From: Nannochloris sp. 'desiccata'
Lineage: Eukaryota > Chlorophyta > Trebouxiophyceae > Chlorellales > Chlorellaceae
DNA: 64,000 bases
Direction: 5' to 3'
Assembly: GCA_019044685.2 (NCBI GenBank)
Contig: JAGTXX020000003.1
Coordinates: forward strand, 558,001 to 622,000
Under the pieces are notes generated by a model. The model was given only the letters and a program-made list of their open reading frames with translations, had not been told where the DNA came from and did no database searches. The position numbers and the translations under genes were made by a program. This document shows, piece by piece, positions 53,292 to 63,714 of the stretch (positions within the stretch are counted from its first letter, which is position 1; each line of letters starts with the position of its first letter).

Positions 53292-55743
53292 TCACTTCAC
53301 ATGCTTATCCAACCACCACAACGCAGTTACCCACTGCTCAAACTCCGTCTGCGGTTTATCCAAACCATGTGCATCTTGAGGAAACACTGTCAACCTCGTT
53401 TCAGGCCCATCTGCCCTTCTTTTCAATCTTTCTAAATACCTTTTCCCATCATCATATGGAACCCTTCTATCAACCGCGCCCAACATCATTAAAACTGGCG
53501 CTTTTACTTTATCTACATGGCTAATAGGTGACATTTGATACATCTTTTCAATGTCTTCTGCTGCAGGCCCTGAACCTGCTTTTTCGCGCCCCTTTTCTGA
53601 CCCATAGCATTCAATAAAACACCAATCCGGAATATCAGAAAGATGCACCATAAGTGAGATATTACACACAGGATTGCGCAGAACAGCAGCACAGAAGGCG
53701 TCTGGATGTTGTCCTACAAGATGGGAAGATAAGAATCCTCCGTGGGAACCTCCTACTGCTGCTACTTTGGTAGAATCAGCCCAGCCGTGGCCGATTGCTG
53801 CTGTGAGCGCTGCCATGCAATCTGCGACATCATTTGTTCCAATCGACCCAGGAAGAGATTGAAGAGCAGATTCACCAAATCCAGTAGATCCACGGTAGTT
53901 TACTAAGATAACACAGTACCCAGATGCAACCAGAAAGCTCAGAGGCATGAAATATTGAGCAGGGTAGGCGGTGTGAGGACCTCCATGAGGTGTGAGCACA
54001 GTCGGTAAATTATTGCCCAAATCTTTTCTTCTTATCATAACAGCTTCAAAAGGAAATTGTTCGCCTGTTGTTGGATTTATTTGTAGTGTTCTAGTTTCGA
54101 TTTGTCCCATAATGTGAGAAATCTTATCTGGCAGATTTTCTGTATCTGGAAGGACGAGCCGGGACCATGACCAGGTATGTGGTTGACTGCGCTGAGATTC
54201 TGCCACGTGGCAGGCAAAGAGCTTGAATGGTTGGCCAGGATGAGATTCAGTCACAAGCATCCAATCTGCAAGGAGTGAAGAGAAAAGAAGAAATGTAAAT
54301 TATCTGTCGGTTGGGGGGTTCTGAAGGAAAGGAAAATGAAAAAGAAGGATTCTTGATTAGTTATTAGATTTCACCTTGCTGAACTGCTAATAATGACCAA
54401 CTCGATCCATTATTAGGCGTAATTCGCGTCACGTCTCCTGTTTCTACATCAATAGCAACCACTGCAAAATTACTCCGCCACTGCACGGTAGAAACTAAAG
54501 TTTTTGAAGAGCCTACAAAAGGTTGCTCAGGCAGTACATTGCAGTACAACCCAGGGAAAGATTCAACATCAGAAGGACGCCATACAATATCAACTATACG
54601 ACGAGGTTGAGGGAGAGAAGTAAAAATGGAGCTGCTGGTAGCAATCGCAATGACGGGGGCAACATCCTCCCAAGGAAGAGCCAATAAAGTAGGGGTAGCA
54701 GCATGAGCTCCAGACTCAACAGCAGCAACTTGAGAAAGCATGACAAGCACCTTCCCATCTGGCGAAAATCGAGGAGAAAAGGAGCTTTGGAGAGAAGGAG
54801 GCGTTAAACGAATGGCGGGTGGTGCTGAGCCCCGCTCCGGTGGTTGAGGCCAGGCAACAGCGTGTAACGCACAGGGTCTATTAAAGCAAAATACGATGCC
54901 TAAACGTTGAGGAAAGTCTGGGAAATTTGAAGCAGCATGTTTCCACGCTACAAAGACCAGTGCTTGACCATCTGGAGACCACTGAGGCTGACCAACCGAA
55001 GCATTTTCCGGCATGCCCTGTACTTCTGCCACCTGTCCTGAGCTTAATTCCAACACAAAGAGCGCTGGAGCACGTTTTCCAGTGTTCAACTCACCCCAAT
55101 CTTCTTGAAACTCTCCTATTCCACGCCATCCTTTAGGTCCAGCGCCTTCCATTTTCTTTCCATCTGGACCCTTTTGTGCTCCACCAAACTCGGGTGCTTT
55201 ACTCAAAACAGGCATTTCTGCTACATAAGCTAAGCGAGTTTCATCTGGAGACCAAGCTGCACCAGAACCAAACCATCCATCGTTATACATAGAACCGTGA
55301 AGGGAACAAGGGACGTGGATTTCTTGTAAAACCCTAGAGCGGTCCCAGATCTCCAAGATGGCTGAAGTGTCTTTATTTCCATTCCCTGCAGAAGCTGGAC
55401 GGACAATAAGCATATGTTTTCCTGATGGGGAGGGAGATACCATAAGAGCGTCGCGTAAATCAAGGGGCAGGGAGGTGTCTGCTTCGCCATGTTCTAAAAC
55501 CGCCTCATTCAATGAAAAGTGGGTGAGAAATTTTCTTTGAGCATTTGCAGGTAAATTGCGCTGTGAATGCTGGATAGAGATACGTACACCGTCAGTGGAA
55601 GGGAAAGCCCAGGCTTTGGCAAGGGAAGGGATACTGGCGAAAGATTGAAGCAAGGCGGCGGAGTCTTCAATACCATCGGGCGTCTCTGAAGGTTTGATAG
55701 GAGCAGTTGTCAGGATAGGGGCATCAGAAGGTTCAGCTTGCAT
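53292..55743 (-). CDS. APEH: Acylaminoacyl-peptidase (acyl-peptide hydrolase, S9C)
   Basis: Two exons (55743-54375, 54265-53292) give 780 residues. The N-terminal half is a beta-propeller with WSPDETRLAYVAE, WSPDGQALVFVAW and FSPDGKVLVMLS blades. The C-terminal alpha/beta-hydrolase has HGGPH (oxyanion), GGSHGGF with catalytic Ser near residue 630, Asp in GAVDRRVPYDDG and His in DAHGLDKP. The enzyme removes N-acylated amino acids from short peptides in the cytosol or plastid and helps clear oxidised proteins. Length and all triad residues are normal. No targeting peptide is obvious. Confidence 0.95.
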
Positions 55744-55980
55744 CTTGATTGTATATCTATGAGTTGACTGGGATTTTCTGCAGGAAAAGTAATGTTAAAT
55801 TTAGTATTTTGCTACATGTGATCGCAATTCGTTGAAGATGTGATCATCCGCTTGTGATATGAAAGTAAACAATGTAATGCTTACCGAGATAATTTCAGCA
55901 GTGCTTTCTGATTATCTATCAATATTGATTGCAATTTTTGTTGAGAAATCGATGCAAATTGTAGGTAATTTGATAATTTT

Positions 55981-56058
55981 ATGAGCGCAGGTGAGGCTAT
56001 TTCTGTCCTTAAGCCGCTCTTCCACGATGCTTTAGACATCCAGGAATTGGATTATTTG
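55981..56058 (+). pseudogene. Orphan first exon, possible gene fragment
   Basis: ATG AGC GCA ... opens a 26-codon frame (MSAGEAISVLKPLF, then HDALDIQELDYL) ending at a consensus GTAAGC donor. It looks like a genuine amphipathic N-terminus, faintly similar to the start of ABCF proteins, but the next 630 bases hold no convincing continuation before a minus-strand gene. One acceptor near 56220 yields a stop after ten residues. It could be a 36-residue peptide gene, a decayed gene or a missed model. Confidence 0.3.
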
Positions 56059-56686
56059 GTAAGCAGTGGAACATTGCCTTCTAAACCCCTCTTCACTTGA
56101 AAAAAAAATAGCTGAGAATGAATATATTTTGAAACTTCTCTTCACTCGAGTCAATTTCGCCTGCGGACGCCCTTTGCAGCTCCTTTATTTTCTTTTCAGT
56201 TCCTCCGCATTTACACTAATATTTACATCTGAATCGTTTTGTACATGTCCGCCATGCTGGGTGCCTAGGTCCTTGCCTTAAGGGTGTGGTCTTTGGTTAG
56301 CAAGGAAGTGGCCAAAGTTGCAAGTCGTGGAAGAAAAATTCATCATGAGGGAGTGCCGTATTTTTAACTGGCAACACCGTAATTCATTTGCCCGTTATCT
56401 CCCATTAATTCTACTGGATGCCCGCATACACTGCACAGCAGGAATTAAGCGGTGGCCATTTTTACCAGTCTTTGGGCATTTAAACCAGGCAGCACCATAG
56501 GGCTCTTTGTCCGCCCGCCGCATATCCCCCGCTTCCCTTTTCACTTGCTTTTTTACAAAGAAATTCTCATTTTATGAAAAACTGCTTCCATATTTACGAA
56601 GATATATACGAATCAATTAATCAATCCATATCTACCGGTGCTCTCTTCAAACGAATGCTGTCGCTACACATAATTTTCAAATAACG
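56059..56686. other. Region without a confirmed gene
   Basis: About 630 bases downstream of the orphan exon. It has short protein-like frames (for example KEVAKVASRGRKIHHEG near 56300) but no model joins them. It also contains the 3' region of the OB-fold gene. Confidence 0.3.
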
Positions 56687-57353
56687 CTAGCTCTCTTCAA
56701 CCTCTATTTTCGCGTCTTCCTTACCGCTCTTTGCCGCACCACCTCCTTCGGGTAACAAAGGGACTAACTCATACTCTATCATGGACATATTATTATCGAT
56801 CTTGGGCTCAAATGAAGCCATTTCCGCTTCTTCAATTTTCCCGCTATTGCCCTGAGGCACCACCAGCCTCATGTTGCCTCTAAACATTTCGACTTTAGCG
56901 TTAGTTAGAGTCAAATACGATCCAGATTTCATTAGTTCCACTGTATAGGTAGTTAAGTTAGCAAAAAGGATTGGATATATGGTTAGTAGCAAGCTACAAA
57001 TAGAGGAGCGTCGAGAAAGGAAAAGTCTGCTGAGGGAACCTACCTTGTTCATTACGTGCTGAGAAGATAACAGTGCCAGTTTCATCTCCTAATACACATT
57101 CTACAATCTTCTGGATCTTGCCACCTTGCTTGGCAGCTCTTTCAATGACAGGTTTCACCTCAACAACCTGCAAAAGAGAATACGTTGAAGGGGAGCGGTG
57201 TTTAGAATGAGAGACATAAAATTTTGCTTCGCTGGCTGCTTTCAAATGGCATGTCTATAGCAATACTAAAATACATACCTTCACTACAAGGGTGTGCCCG
57301 CTAGTATCAGGCCTTAGCGCTGCGATTTTAATTGGATCGGAAATCTCACTCAT
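56687..57353 (-). CDS. OB-fold nucleic-acid-binding protein (SOSS-B-like, plant At4g28440 type)
   Basis: Three exons (57353-57279, 57167-57044, 56940-56687) give 150 residues. Nearly the whole protein is one OB fold: LRPDTSGHTLVVKVVEVKPV, then VECVLGDETGTVIFSARNEQ, VELMKSGSYLTLTNAKVEMF, RGNMRLVV, and NNMSMIEYELV. The GDETG and ARNEQ motifs and the MFRGNMRL strand match the small plant OB-fold family related to SOSS complex subunit B, which binds single-stranded nucleic acid. The acidic Lys/Glu tail is probably disordered. Its role is not known in detail. Confidence 0.9.
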
Positions 57354-57729
57354 TTTATATTATTTGTCTATTTCAGATAGAAATTAGGAGACGATTTAAT
57401 TATCCTTATCTTGAAATCAAAAACGATGAAAAACGTCGTTTTAAATAGCTGGTTTCATCTGCCTTCCTTACTTTTGGCACATACCCAGCGTATACGTAGC
57501 AAATGTCGTTGAAGTTTAAGAGCTGCCCTGTACTAAGGGTATCCATCTCTCATTTGACAATATTACAATACACATAAAACAGAGGCTGTTAGTCAGTAAG
57601 TGAAGGTGGTAACATAGTAAATAAGGGGTTAGGGAAAGAGATAGAAACATAAACTTTTTATCTTGAATGATTGACGCTCCAAGAACGTGGAGGGCCTAAT
57701 AAGTTTCCTCTCTTCTATTAATAGTATAT
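57354..57729. other. Intergenic between OB-fold and Alfin-like genes
   Basis: About 375 bases on the same-strand junction: OB-fold promoter and Alfin-like 3'UTR. No gene or repeat of note. Confidence 0.4.
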
Positions 57730-58871
57730 CTACAGCAACAAATTCATTTGGTTTTCTCTAATAACTTCTGCCAAATCCAGCGTCTCTTCCTCTCCAGTAG
57801 CATATTGCACCCTGCAACAAAGAAACAAAAATTAGCGAAATTTTGATAAACTAATTTACTATTTTACTCCCGCAATCAACTGGTTGCGTCAAAAAATAAA
57901 TGTCTTAAAACTTACTTTGCTTTACTTGTCCGCAGATCTAGCGCCTGAATCGCTACAAGATACCATTTCCCATCATCTGGCCAGTACAACTCTGCTTGCC
58001 TTCCTCTCAATGCAGGAGTAACATCAGACTCAACCAGCAACCGCCCGCTTGCTGCAGGTGTCGTTGATGAAACAGGCCCCTGGAAGAAGAACTGCTGCTG
58101 TGGCTGCCCAGGTGTAGCCCCTCCATTACCGTACACCGCTGGTCCACCTGCAGGGGATCGTCCACCAGCAGGGTGTCGGTGTTTAAACATTGTATTTCTG
58201 CTGACTCGGCCGGTTGCAACTTCGTATACAGTGGGGTGTTGATTGACGAGAGAAAAGAGTTCTGCACGTCCAGCATCATCAAATCGAGCCGCGTAGAAGA
58301 ACAGGACTGACATGAGCCACGCGTCGCTGTGTACTGCGCAGAGAGCCAACCAATCTTTTTGTTCCATGCCGTCGCGGGCGAAATTGATTCCAAGAACAGG
58401 TTCTGGGAGCTCAGGAGGGACCTCTGCTGCTGGCAGATCTACTTCCCAAGTTCCATCGGAATTTCCTGCACAGGGAGAGAGTAGGGAAAGATGAAAAATT
58501 ATCAAGCGACAACAAGGACACAGTTTGAAAATAACAAAATTGATGGGGCCGAGTCAAGGGTGACTAGGTGGGATTGTAGCAGGAGAACTCGGCATGCATG
58601 CGCCCGTCGTATATGAATACTTACCATAAAGGCAGAGATTGTCTCTGTTTGGATCACAGGCTTTGAGAAAATCCTCCGAGTCTGCAAAATCATTTGAAAC
58701 AACAACCGTCAATTGTGACTAAACCCCAGGTAACTCGCGGCTGAGAAGTTTAATCGAACCCCAGGCGACCAAATGCTGACCCTACATACCGTCTGTTAAA
58801 GCGTTAATTAGGCCTTCACGCCTCTTCAAAAAATCTTCATATATGCTTTCGATCGTCCTTAAGCGTCCCAT
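57730..58871 (-). CDS. Alfin1-type N-terminal domain protein with a C-terminal Tudor-like domain
   Basis: Four exons (58871-58790, 58681-58625, 58465-57916, 57811-57730) give 256 residues. Residues 1-135 are a clear Alfin N-terminal domain: [67 protein letters not shown]. In plant ALFIN-LIKE proteins this is followed by a PHD finger that reads H3K4me3. Here no PHD finger exists. After a Gly/Gln linker, about 200-256 form a Tudor/Agenet-like barrel ([20 protein letters not shown] and [17 protein letters not shown]). A histone or methyl-mark reader role is inferred. The splice junctions each restore conserved Alfin residues, so the model is solid. Confidence 0.9.
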
Positions 58872-59428
58872 TGTGTACTCTATAGTTTATATTTTGACTT
58901 ATATTGTATTGCTTTATGCGGCAGTCGGTTTTAGTTTATGGCAACGTTGTTTCGGCCTCTCTTTTTAAGAAGCCAACACAGCGTGTGGGCTGTGGGCGGG
59001 CACACATTTGCCTTAAAAGAGAAAAGCAAATTTGCAAGGAGGACAGCCAGTTCGGAAGCTCAGGCACATATTTTCCATCTGGAAAACTAAGCACAAGATG
59101 ACCATGTGGAATTGATACATTTTTTCACCCCGCACCTCTAACTGAAAAAGATGGAGGTGCCGCCCGCCTGTAGCACATTGAGTCATATTATAGCTAGCAG
59201 CCTCTTTCGTTAAAGAAAAAATACTATCATAATTGCATAATCCAGAGACTTGTTTTCATAGCTATTCAAGCCTACGGCGTAATTATAACCGCCAAACAAT
59301 TCAAATTACTGAAATTCGATCTAAAATTTGTGGCTAGAAGTTTATTTACCACAGCGTTTGATATCGCGTCTTCCACCCTTACAAACTATTCTATTAGCAA
59401 TTGTTTGTAAATACCCACGACGCGCAAA
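58872..59428. promoter_or_regulatory. Divergent region between Alfin-Tudor and SDHAF1 genes
   Basis: About 555 bases. Contains GGCTGTGGGCGGGCACAC near 58988 and AT-rich sequence before SDHAF1. No convincing ORF. Confidence 0.4.
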
Positions 59429-59848
59429 ATGATTCCCCGTCAGTTGGGTGGTCTTCAGGTAATTCATTAATGACTTTCCTGACCGCCCCCTGCTCCACAA
59501 TTCCCTCGACAAACTATTATTCTTTTCTCAATTTCCCTTATATAACTAGCCTTTATTCTTCTTTCCGGTATACTCTCAATTTCTCAATTGCAGAAACAAG
59601 CATTAGCTCTGTATAGGGAAGTGCTACGTACAGCACGCACAAAGCCAGAAGACGGCCGAGCGGGGATTGAGGCATTAGCTAGAATAGAATTTGATCGATA
59701 TAAGGGTATCGCTCGAAAAGATTTTAATAGAATAGAACATTTATTAAGAAGAGGCAAACGACAAATAGATGTTTTGAAACAAGCTGACGTCGCTGGTGTT
59801 CAAGTAGTCAAACCACCACCACCACCACCGCCGTCATTTAAAAACTAG
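59429..59848 (+). CDS. SDHAF1: Succinate dehydrogenase assembly factor 1 (LYR protein)
   Basis: Two exons (59429-59458, 59594-59848) give 94 residues. The first exon supplies only MIPRQLGGLQ. The LYR motif is in QALALYREVLRTARTKP, followed by ARIEFDRYKGIARKDFNRIE and HLLRRGKRQIDVLK, which match SDHAF1 closely, including the R-G-x-R-Q helix. The protein helps insert iron-sulfur clusters into the SdhB subunit of complex II in the mitochondrial matrix. The C-terminus ends in a proline run (KPPPPPPPSFKN), an addition not typical of the animal protein. Confidence 0.92.
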
Positions 59849-60117
59849 AAAAGAAGTAATTTGTTCTTCTCTGTATTTAATTATTTCATTCTTACTAGTA
59901 TTCGTTCTTTGTTTGCCCTTTTTTTCTCTTTTCTGTATCCACCTGATTGCTTTAGAACTTTTACAACAAATAAGCACAGTGAAGTTTGTAAAATTCTCAA
60001 ACGCCAGCTATTGTTTAAAAACAAACAAATGCATGACCTTCTAAACTTCCAAAACCCAGCAGTAGCTTTCAAACTATTTCATGCCCTACATCACAAAAAC
60101 TATACTATTTTTCTAAT
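59849..60117. other. Convergent 3' region, SDHAF1 and RPSA
   Basis: About 270 bases, T-rich on the plus strand. No gene. Confidence 0.4.
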
Positions 60118-61195
60118 TTAATATCCAGCAGCAAATTGATCTGGAGCCGCATACTCCAGTGCAGCTCCACCAGGAGCAGGAGCAGCTTCAAATCCAGTCG
60201 CAGCAGCCTCAAATCCAGTCGCAAACCCAGCAGCAGGCTCACCAGAAGGATTGTATCCATACGCATCATATCCTTCTTCAGCTCCAGGAAGTTGATTTGC
60301 GTTGAAATCACCACCGGCATCAGCGGCACCTTCAGCCTCAGCTTCGGCCTCCTTGGCCTCTTCAGGCTCACGGTAGAAGAACATATCAACCATAACGTCC
60401 CAAGGGTTGGAAGCGGAGACGGTTCCACGCATCTGCAAGACCATACGGGTCAACAAGTAGAAGAGCATACCAATGGCGTGCTTACCCTTGTTGTTGGCGG
60501 GAATGGCAATATCGATTCCTTGAAGATCGGAGTCAGTGTCAGTGAAGGCAATGACAGGGATATTCATGTATCCAGCCTCGCGGATAGCTTGGTGATCGGT
60601 ACGGGGATCAGTAACGATGAGCAAACGGGGCTCGTCGAAGCCCTTGAGCATCTGATTTGTGAAGGCACCGGGGGTGTGGCGTCCAACGGTAGCCTTACCA
60701 CCAGTGTAATGAGCAAATTTGAGGACACCGCGCTGGCCGTAGGGGCGAGCAGAGATGGCGGCAATATCCTGAGGGTTCTCAATAGCGACAATCACGCGGG
60801 CAGCGAGCTGGAGCTTCTCCCAGGTCTTGCCGAGGTTAAAAACAAAGACACCGTCGTTACGGCGACGGTACACATAACGCTCCATAGGGGCGGTGCAATT
60901 CTTGGTGCCCAAGTGGCACTGGGCTGCCAGAAGCATCTGTAAAAACGAGTAGGAAAAGAGGCAAGTGGTGAGTTAAAAGCTGAAAATTTGATTGACTGAT
61001 TGTAGATGGAGAGACCATCAACAGCGCATTGAGTCTAAAGCCGGCGTCGCGCAAGCAGCAATATCCACTGGCATCCAAATATTTAATTCAATAAAAGAAT
61101 TCTATAAAAGAGACTGCTGCTTCTGAAAATGTTCAAGCAGCCAAATTTTGCTGATGGCATACCTGGATATCAGCCTCTCTCTGGGTAAGAGCCAT
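60118..61195 (-). CDS. RPSA: 40S ribosomal protein SA (uS2, RPSA/RPS0)
   Basis: Two exons (61195-61163, 60936-60118) give 283 residues. The first exon encodes [11 protein letters not shown]. The uS2 core is complete: [105 protein letters not shown]. It is a small-subunit protein needed for late 40S maturation. The acidic tail carries Ala/Gly/Phe repeats ([15 protein letters not shown]). Compared with neighbours, the coding sequence favours GGC/CTC/AAG-type codons, as expected for a highly expressed gene. The first intron, 225 bases, is longer than most. Confidence 0.97.
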
Positions 61196-61615
61196 GGTGT
61201 TCAAGTTGTTCGGTAAAAGGGGTTCTAAAAAGAATGAAAAGACGATCTCCTGTGTAAACTGCAAGCCTGATCATAGCAGTCGGCAAAGAGCCTCCTGGAT
61301 CGAATGAATTGAGTTTGAACTGAACTGCCTGCATTTCACCTCGACAAGTATTTAAGAAGAGCATCTCCTACCAATTTGCCAATTTAAATGCCGCTACGCT
61401 ATACAAATTACGAAAAATTCAACAAATGTATTAGAACTTGGACTAAGCCAGCGACGCGTTGCACATTCATCCCTGGTAATCGTGATCGCTTCATTTTCAC
61501 TCACCTGCAGTTCAGACCCCCTCTCTCATTTCGGCCACCTCACCCTTTCATCAGAAGACTTTCTGTACCTCACAGAAACGTATTGCCACCCGTAAAGATC
61601 TCTCTGGCATTTGAA
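61196..61615. promoter_or_regulatory. Divergent region, RPSA and ZIP transporter
   Basis: A frame in phase with the ZIP protein runs from an ATG at 61388, giving a possible 76-residue Arg/Pro-rich extension (HLQFRPPLSFRPPHPFIRRL). It may be a targeting peptide or just 5'UTR. RPSA promoter elements must also lie here. Confidence 0.4.
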
Positions 61616-62837
61616 ATGTTTACATTTTCTGAAGAAGAGCGGTGGGCGATGCTGCTCACCACATTTGCTGGGCTCTCTACTTCGCTTGGAGCCGTCATTG
61701 CAGTACGTTTTCTATATTATCTTTTGCACAGAAGATACTATATGCTCCACTATAACAGTCTACAGTTCCATTATTTGTCCTTAACTAACCAAGAAATCTA
61801 ATTTTTACCTTTTATTTATTATCTATTCTCTTTGACAGATTGTCCGAAAGCCTGATGACTCAATGCTTGCTTTCCTCCTAGGCACCGCTGTCGGTGTAAT
61901 GTTTGTACTATCAGTTGCAGAAATGTGGATACACAATGCTATGGAACATGGATGGGTAGGTATTACAACAGCAATGCTCTGTGGTGCACTTTTATATCAA
62001 ATTATCTCTCCTTTTCTACCAGATTTTGAGACCCCCGCCACCGCCGCCGGTGAGCCGCTTTTCACTACTACTAGCACTATAGGATCGAAAGGGGCTGAAG
62101 AAACAAGCGGAGCGACATCTTCAGCAGCGTATAAACCAGGTACAGGGGTTATAACCCGCCGTGGGGAGGCAGCAGCGGCATTAACAAGGATAGCAAGTGA
62201 CGAACTTGACTCGCCAAACGGCAGCGGGAAGCTACCGGCTCTGACTTCATTCAAGGGAAATGAGGCTGTCATTGCTGATGGTGGCGATGACAACAATGAT
62301 ACTAATGATACTAGTATAGATAGAAGTAAAGAGGAGAATGTCAGTGCCACCAGCGCTAAAGATGCAAAAGCAACAAGAAGATCAAGCGACCTCCTCCGTC
62401 TCGGTTTCTTAATGGCAATTACCATGACTCTCCACAACGCTCCAGAGGGTTTTGCTGTTGCTTTTAGTTCCTTTACAGATTTTGGACCCATCATGGCGTT
62501 TGCTATTGCAGTACACAATATTCCCGAGGGGTATATTATCTCATTACCGTTGTATTTATCCACTGGAAGTAGGTGGAAAGCACTGGGAATAGCAACGTTA
62601 TCAGGATTATCGGAGCCAGCTGGCGCTTTTGCAGCTTTAATGCTGGGGAGATACTACCCTATAATGACCGAAGAACGTATTGATTATGTTCTTGCCTTTG
62701 TAGGTGGGATTATGGCGGCTGTATCGTGTTTAGAATTGTGGCCCGAAGGAAGAAAGTGTAGACAAGATGAAAAATTAAAGTGGGGGATTATCGTTGGAGG
62801 GGTTGTCATGGGGTGGACCTTGTGGATAGGAATCTAA
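61616..62837 (+). CDS. ZIP-family metal transporter (ZupT/ZTP29-like)
   Basis: Two exons (61616-61702, 61839-62837) give 361 residues from the inner ATG, or 437 from 61388. About eight spans are present. TM1 is TTFAGLSTSLGAVIA and continues after the splice into IVRKPDDSML. The metal-path motifs are MTLHNAPEGFAVAF (TM4) and AIAVHNIPEGYIISLPL (TM5), typical of the ZupT/ZTP29 subfamily that moves zinc (and sometimes iron or manganese) toward the cytosol. The loop between TM3 and TM4 is a long Ser/Thr/Asp/Ala-rich segment (about 105-205) without the usual His cluster. Location, ER, plastid or plasma membrane, depends on the start used. Confidence 0.9.
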
Positions 62838-62924
62838 TTTTAAGACGAGTTTTTAGTGTCTATCCGTGTTTACATGTTGATGATTGTTCTGAGGGAGGAA
62901 ATACTGTTTGTAAATTAGTGATTT

Positions 62925-63300
62925 GGTTTTGAAAATTGAATGAATGAAGCAATCGTTGTAGACGGGAGCTGCTTTGCGAAATTGTGAGGCACGGCGGGGG
63001 ATGCCATCAACCAGAACCTCTCCTTCAATTTTGCCGCCTGGGGTCGGGTTGCATGCTACAATATCAAGAAACTGCAAAAATAGCATAGCGTAACCGAAGT
63101 GAAGGGTCAAATCTGGAATTCATATAGAAAAGCAAATGAAAGCAATCAAAAGTGCCCGCACAGTGCTGCTGCCACGGGACGGTGTCCAGAGCCGCTCTTT
63201 TCCCTCGTAAAAAGCGAACTACGTATAGTAATATTTTCCTTTTCTTCTTACCGTACTGTTTCCGGCCCCAGATTGGCCTAATATTGGTAGCGTATAATGG
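62925..63300 (-). pseudogene. ABCG-type ABC transporter ATPase fragment, decayed
   Basis: Two pieces join in phase across an apparent intron (63251-63072). The first ends LPILGQSGAGNST (63290-63252), a Walker A with Asn for the essential Lys (codon 63260-63258). The second starts FLDIVA and continues PGGKIEGEVLVDGIPRR, ASQFRKAAPVYNDCF, the strand-loop that follows Walker A in ABCG/White-type half transporters. No signature motif, Walker B, H-loop or membrane domain follows, and upstream sequence is degenerate. The fragment sits about 90 bases after the ZIP stop codon on the opposite strand. It is probably a relic of a duplicated gene with its intron kept. A functional short protein is unlikely. 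Confidence 0.6.
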
Positions 63301-63714
63301 CAGCCGGACCTGGCAACGACATAGCAACATTTCAGTTCTACTTGGCGCCGCCTGGGTGGGCAACCAACGCATCAGCTGGCCAAAGCTGCAGTCAGTTCCT
63401 CTAATTCGGTTTCATTGCCCCCCCATCTTCATATCCGAAACTTAAAGAAAAAAAAAGAGGCCTGCGTAATGAATGCGACTTAAAGATGGCCGCCACCACT
63501 GGTGTTGGCCCAGGGGATCGTTTTTCTCAGGTGGTGTCGACCCACCACTTTTGAGCTCCCGGATGTTGAGGATGGTCAAGTAAATATAGCACATTGTCCT
63601 CAATATTTTGCTTATCATTTTAGATTATTTCAGCCTTTCTATTGAATATCACAACGACATACCTTCATAAGAGGACTCGCGTTTACCCAGAATCAAAAAA
63701 TAAGCTTCATCACC
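63301..63714. other. Intergenic, no gene recognised
   Basis: About 410 bases. A GGTGGTGTCGACCCACCAC inverted repeat lies near 63531-63549, upstream of the final gene. Otherwise unremarkable. Confidence 0.35.

Noticed and set aside
58720..58790. GGGTTCGATTAAAC-like T-arm sequence on the minus strand, suggesting a tRNA
   Set aside because: No acceptor, D or anticodon arms can be paired around it. It lies in the first intron of the Alfin-Tudor gene.
61388..61615. 76-residue extension of the ZIP transporter treated as certain coding sequence
   Set aside because: In-frame and open but Arg/Pro-rich and overlapping the shared promoter. Kept only as a possibility.
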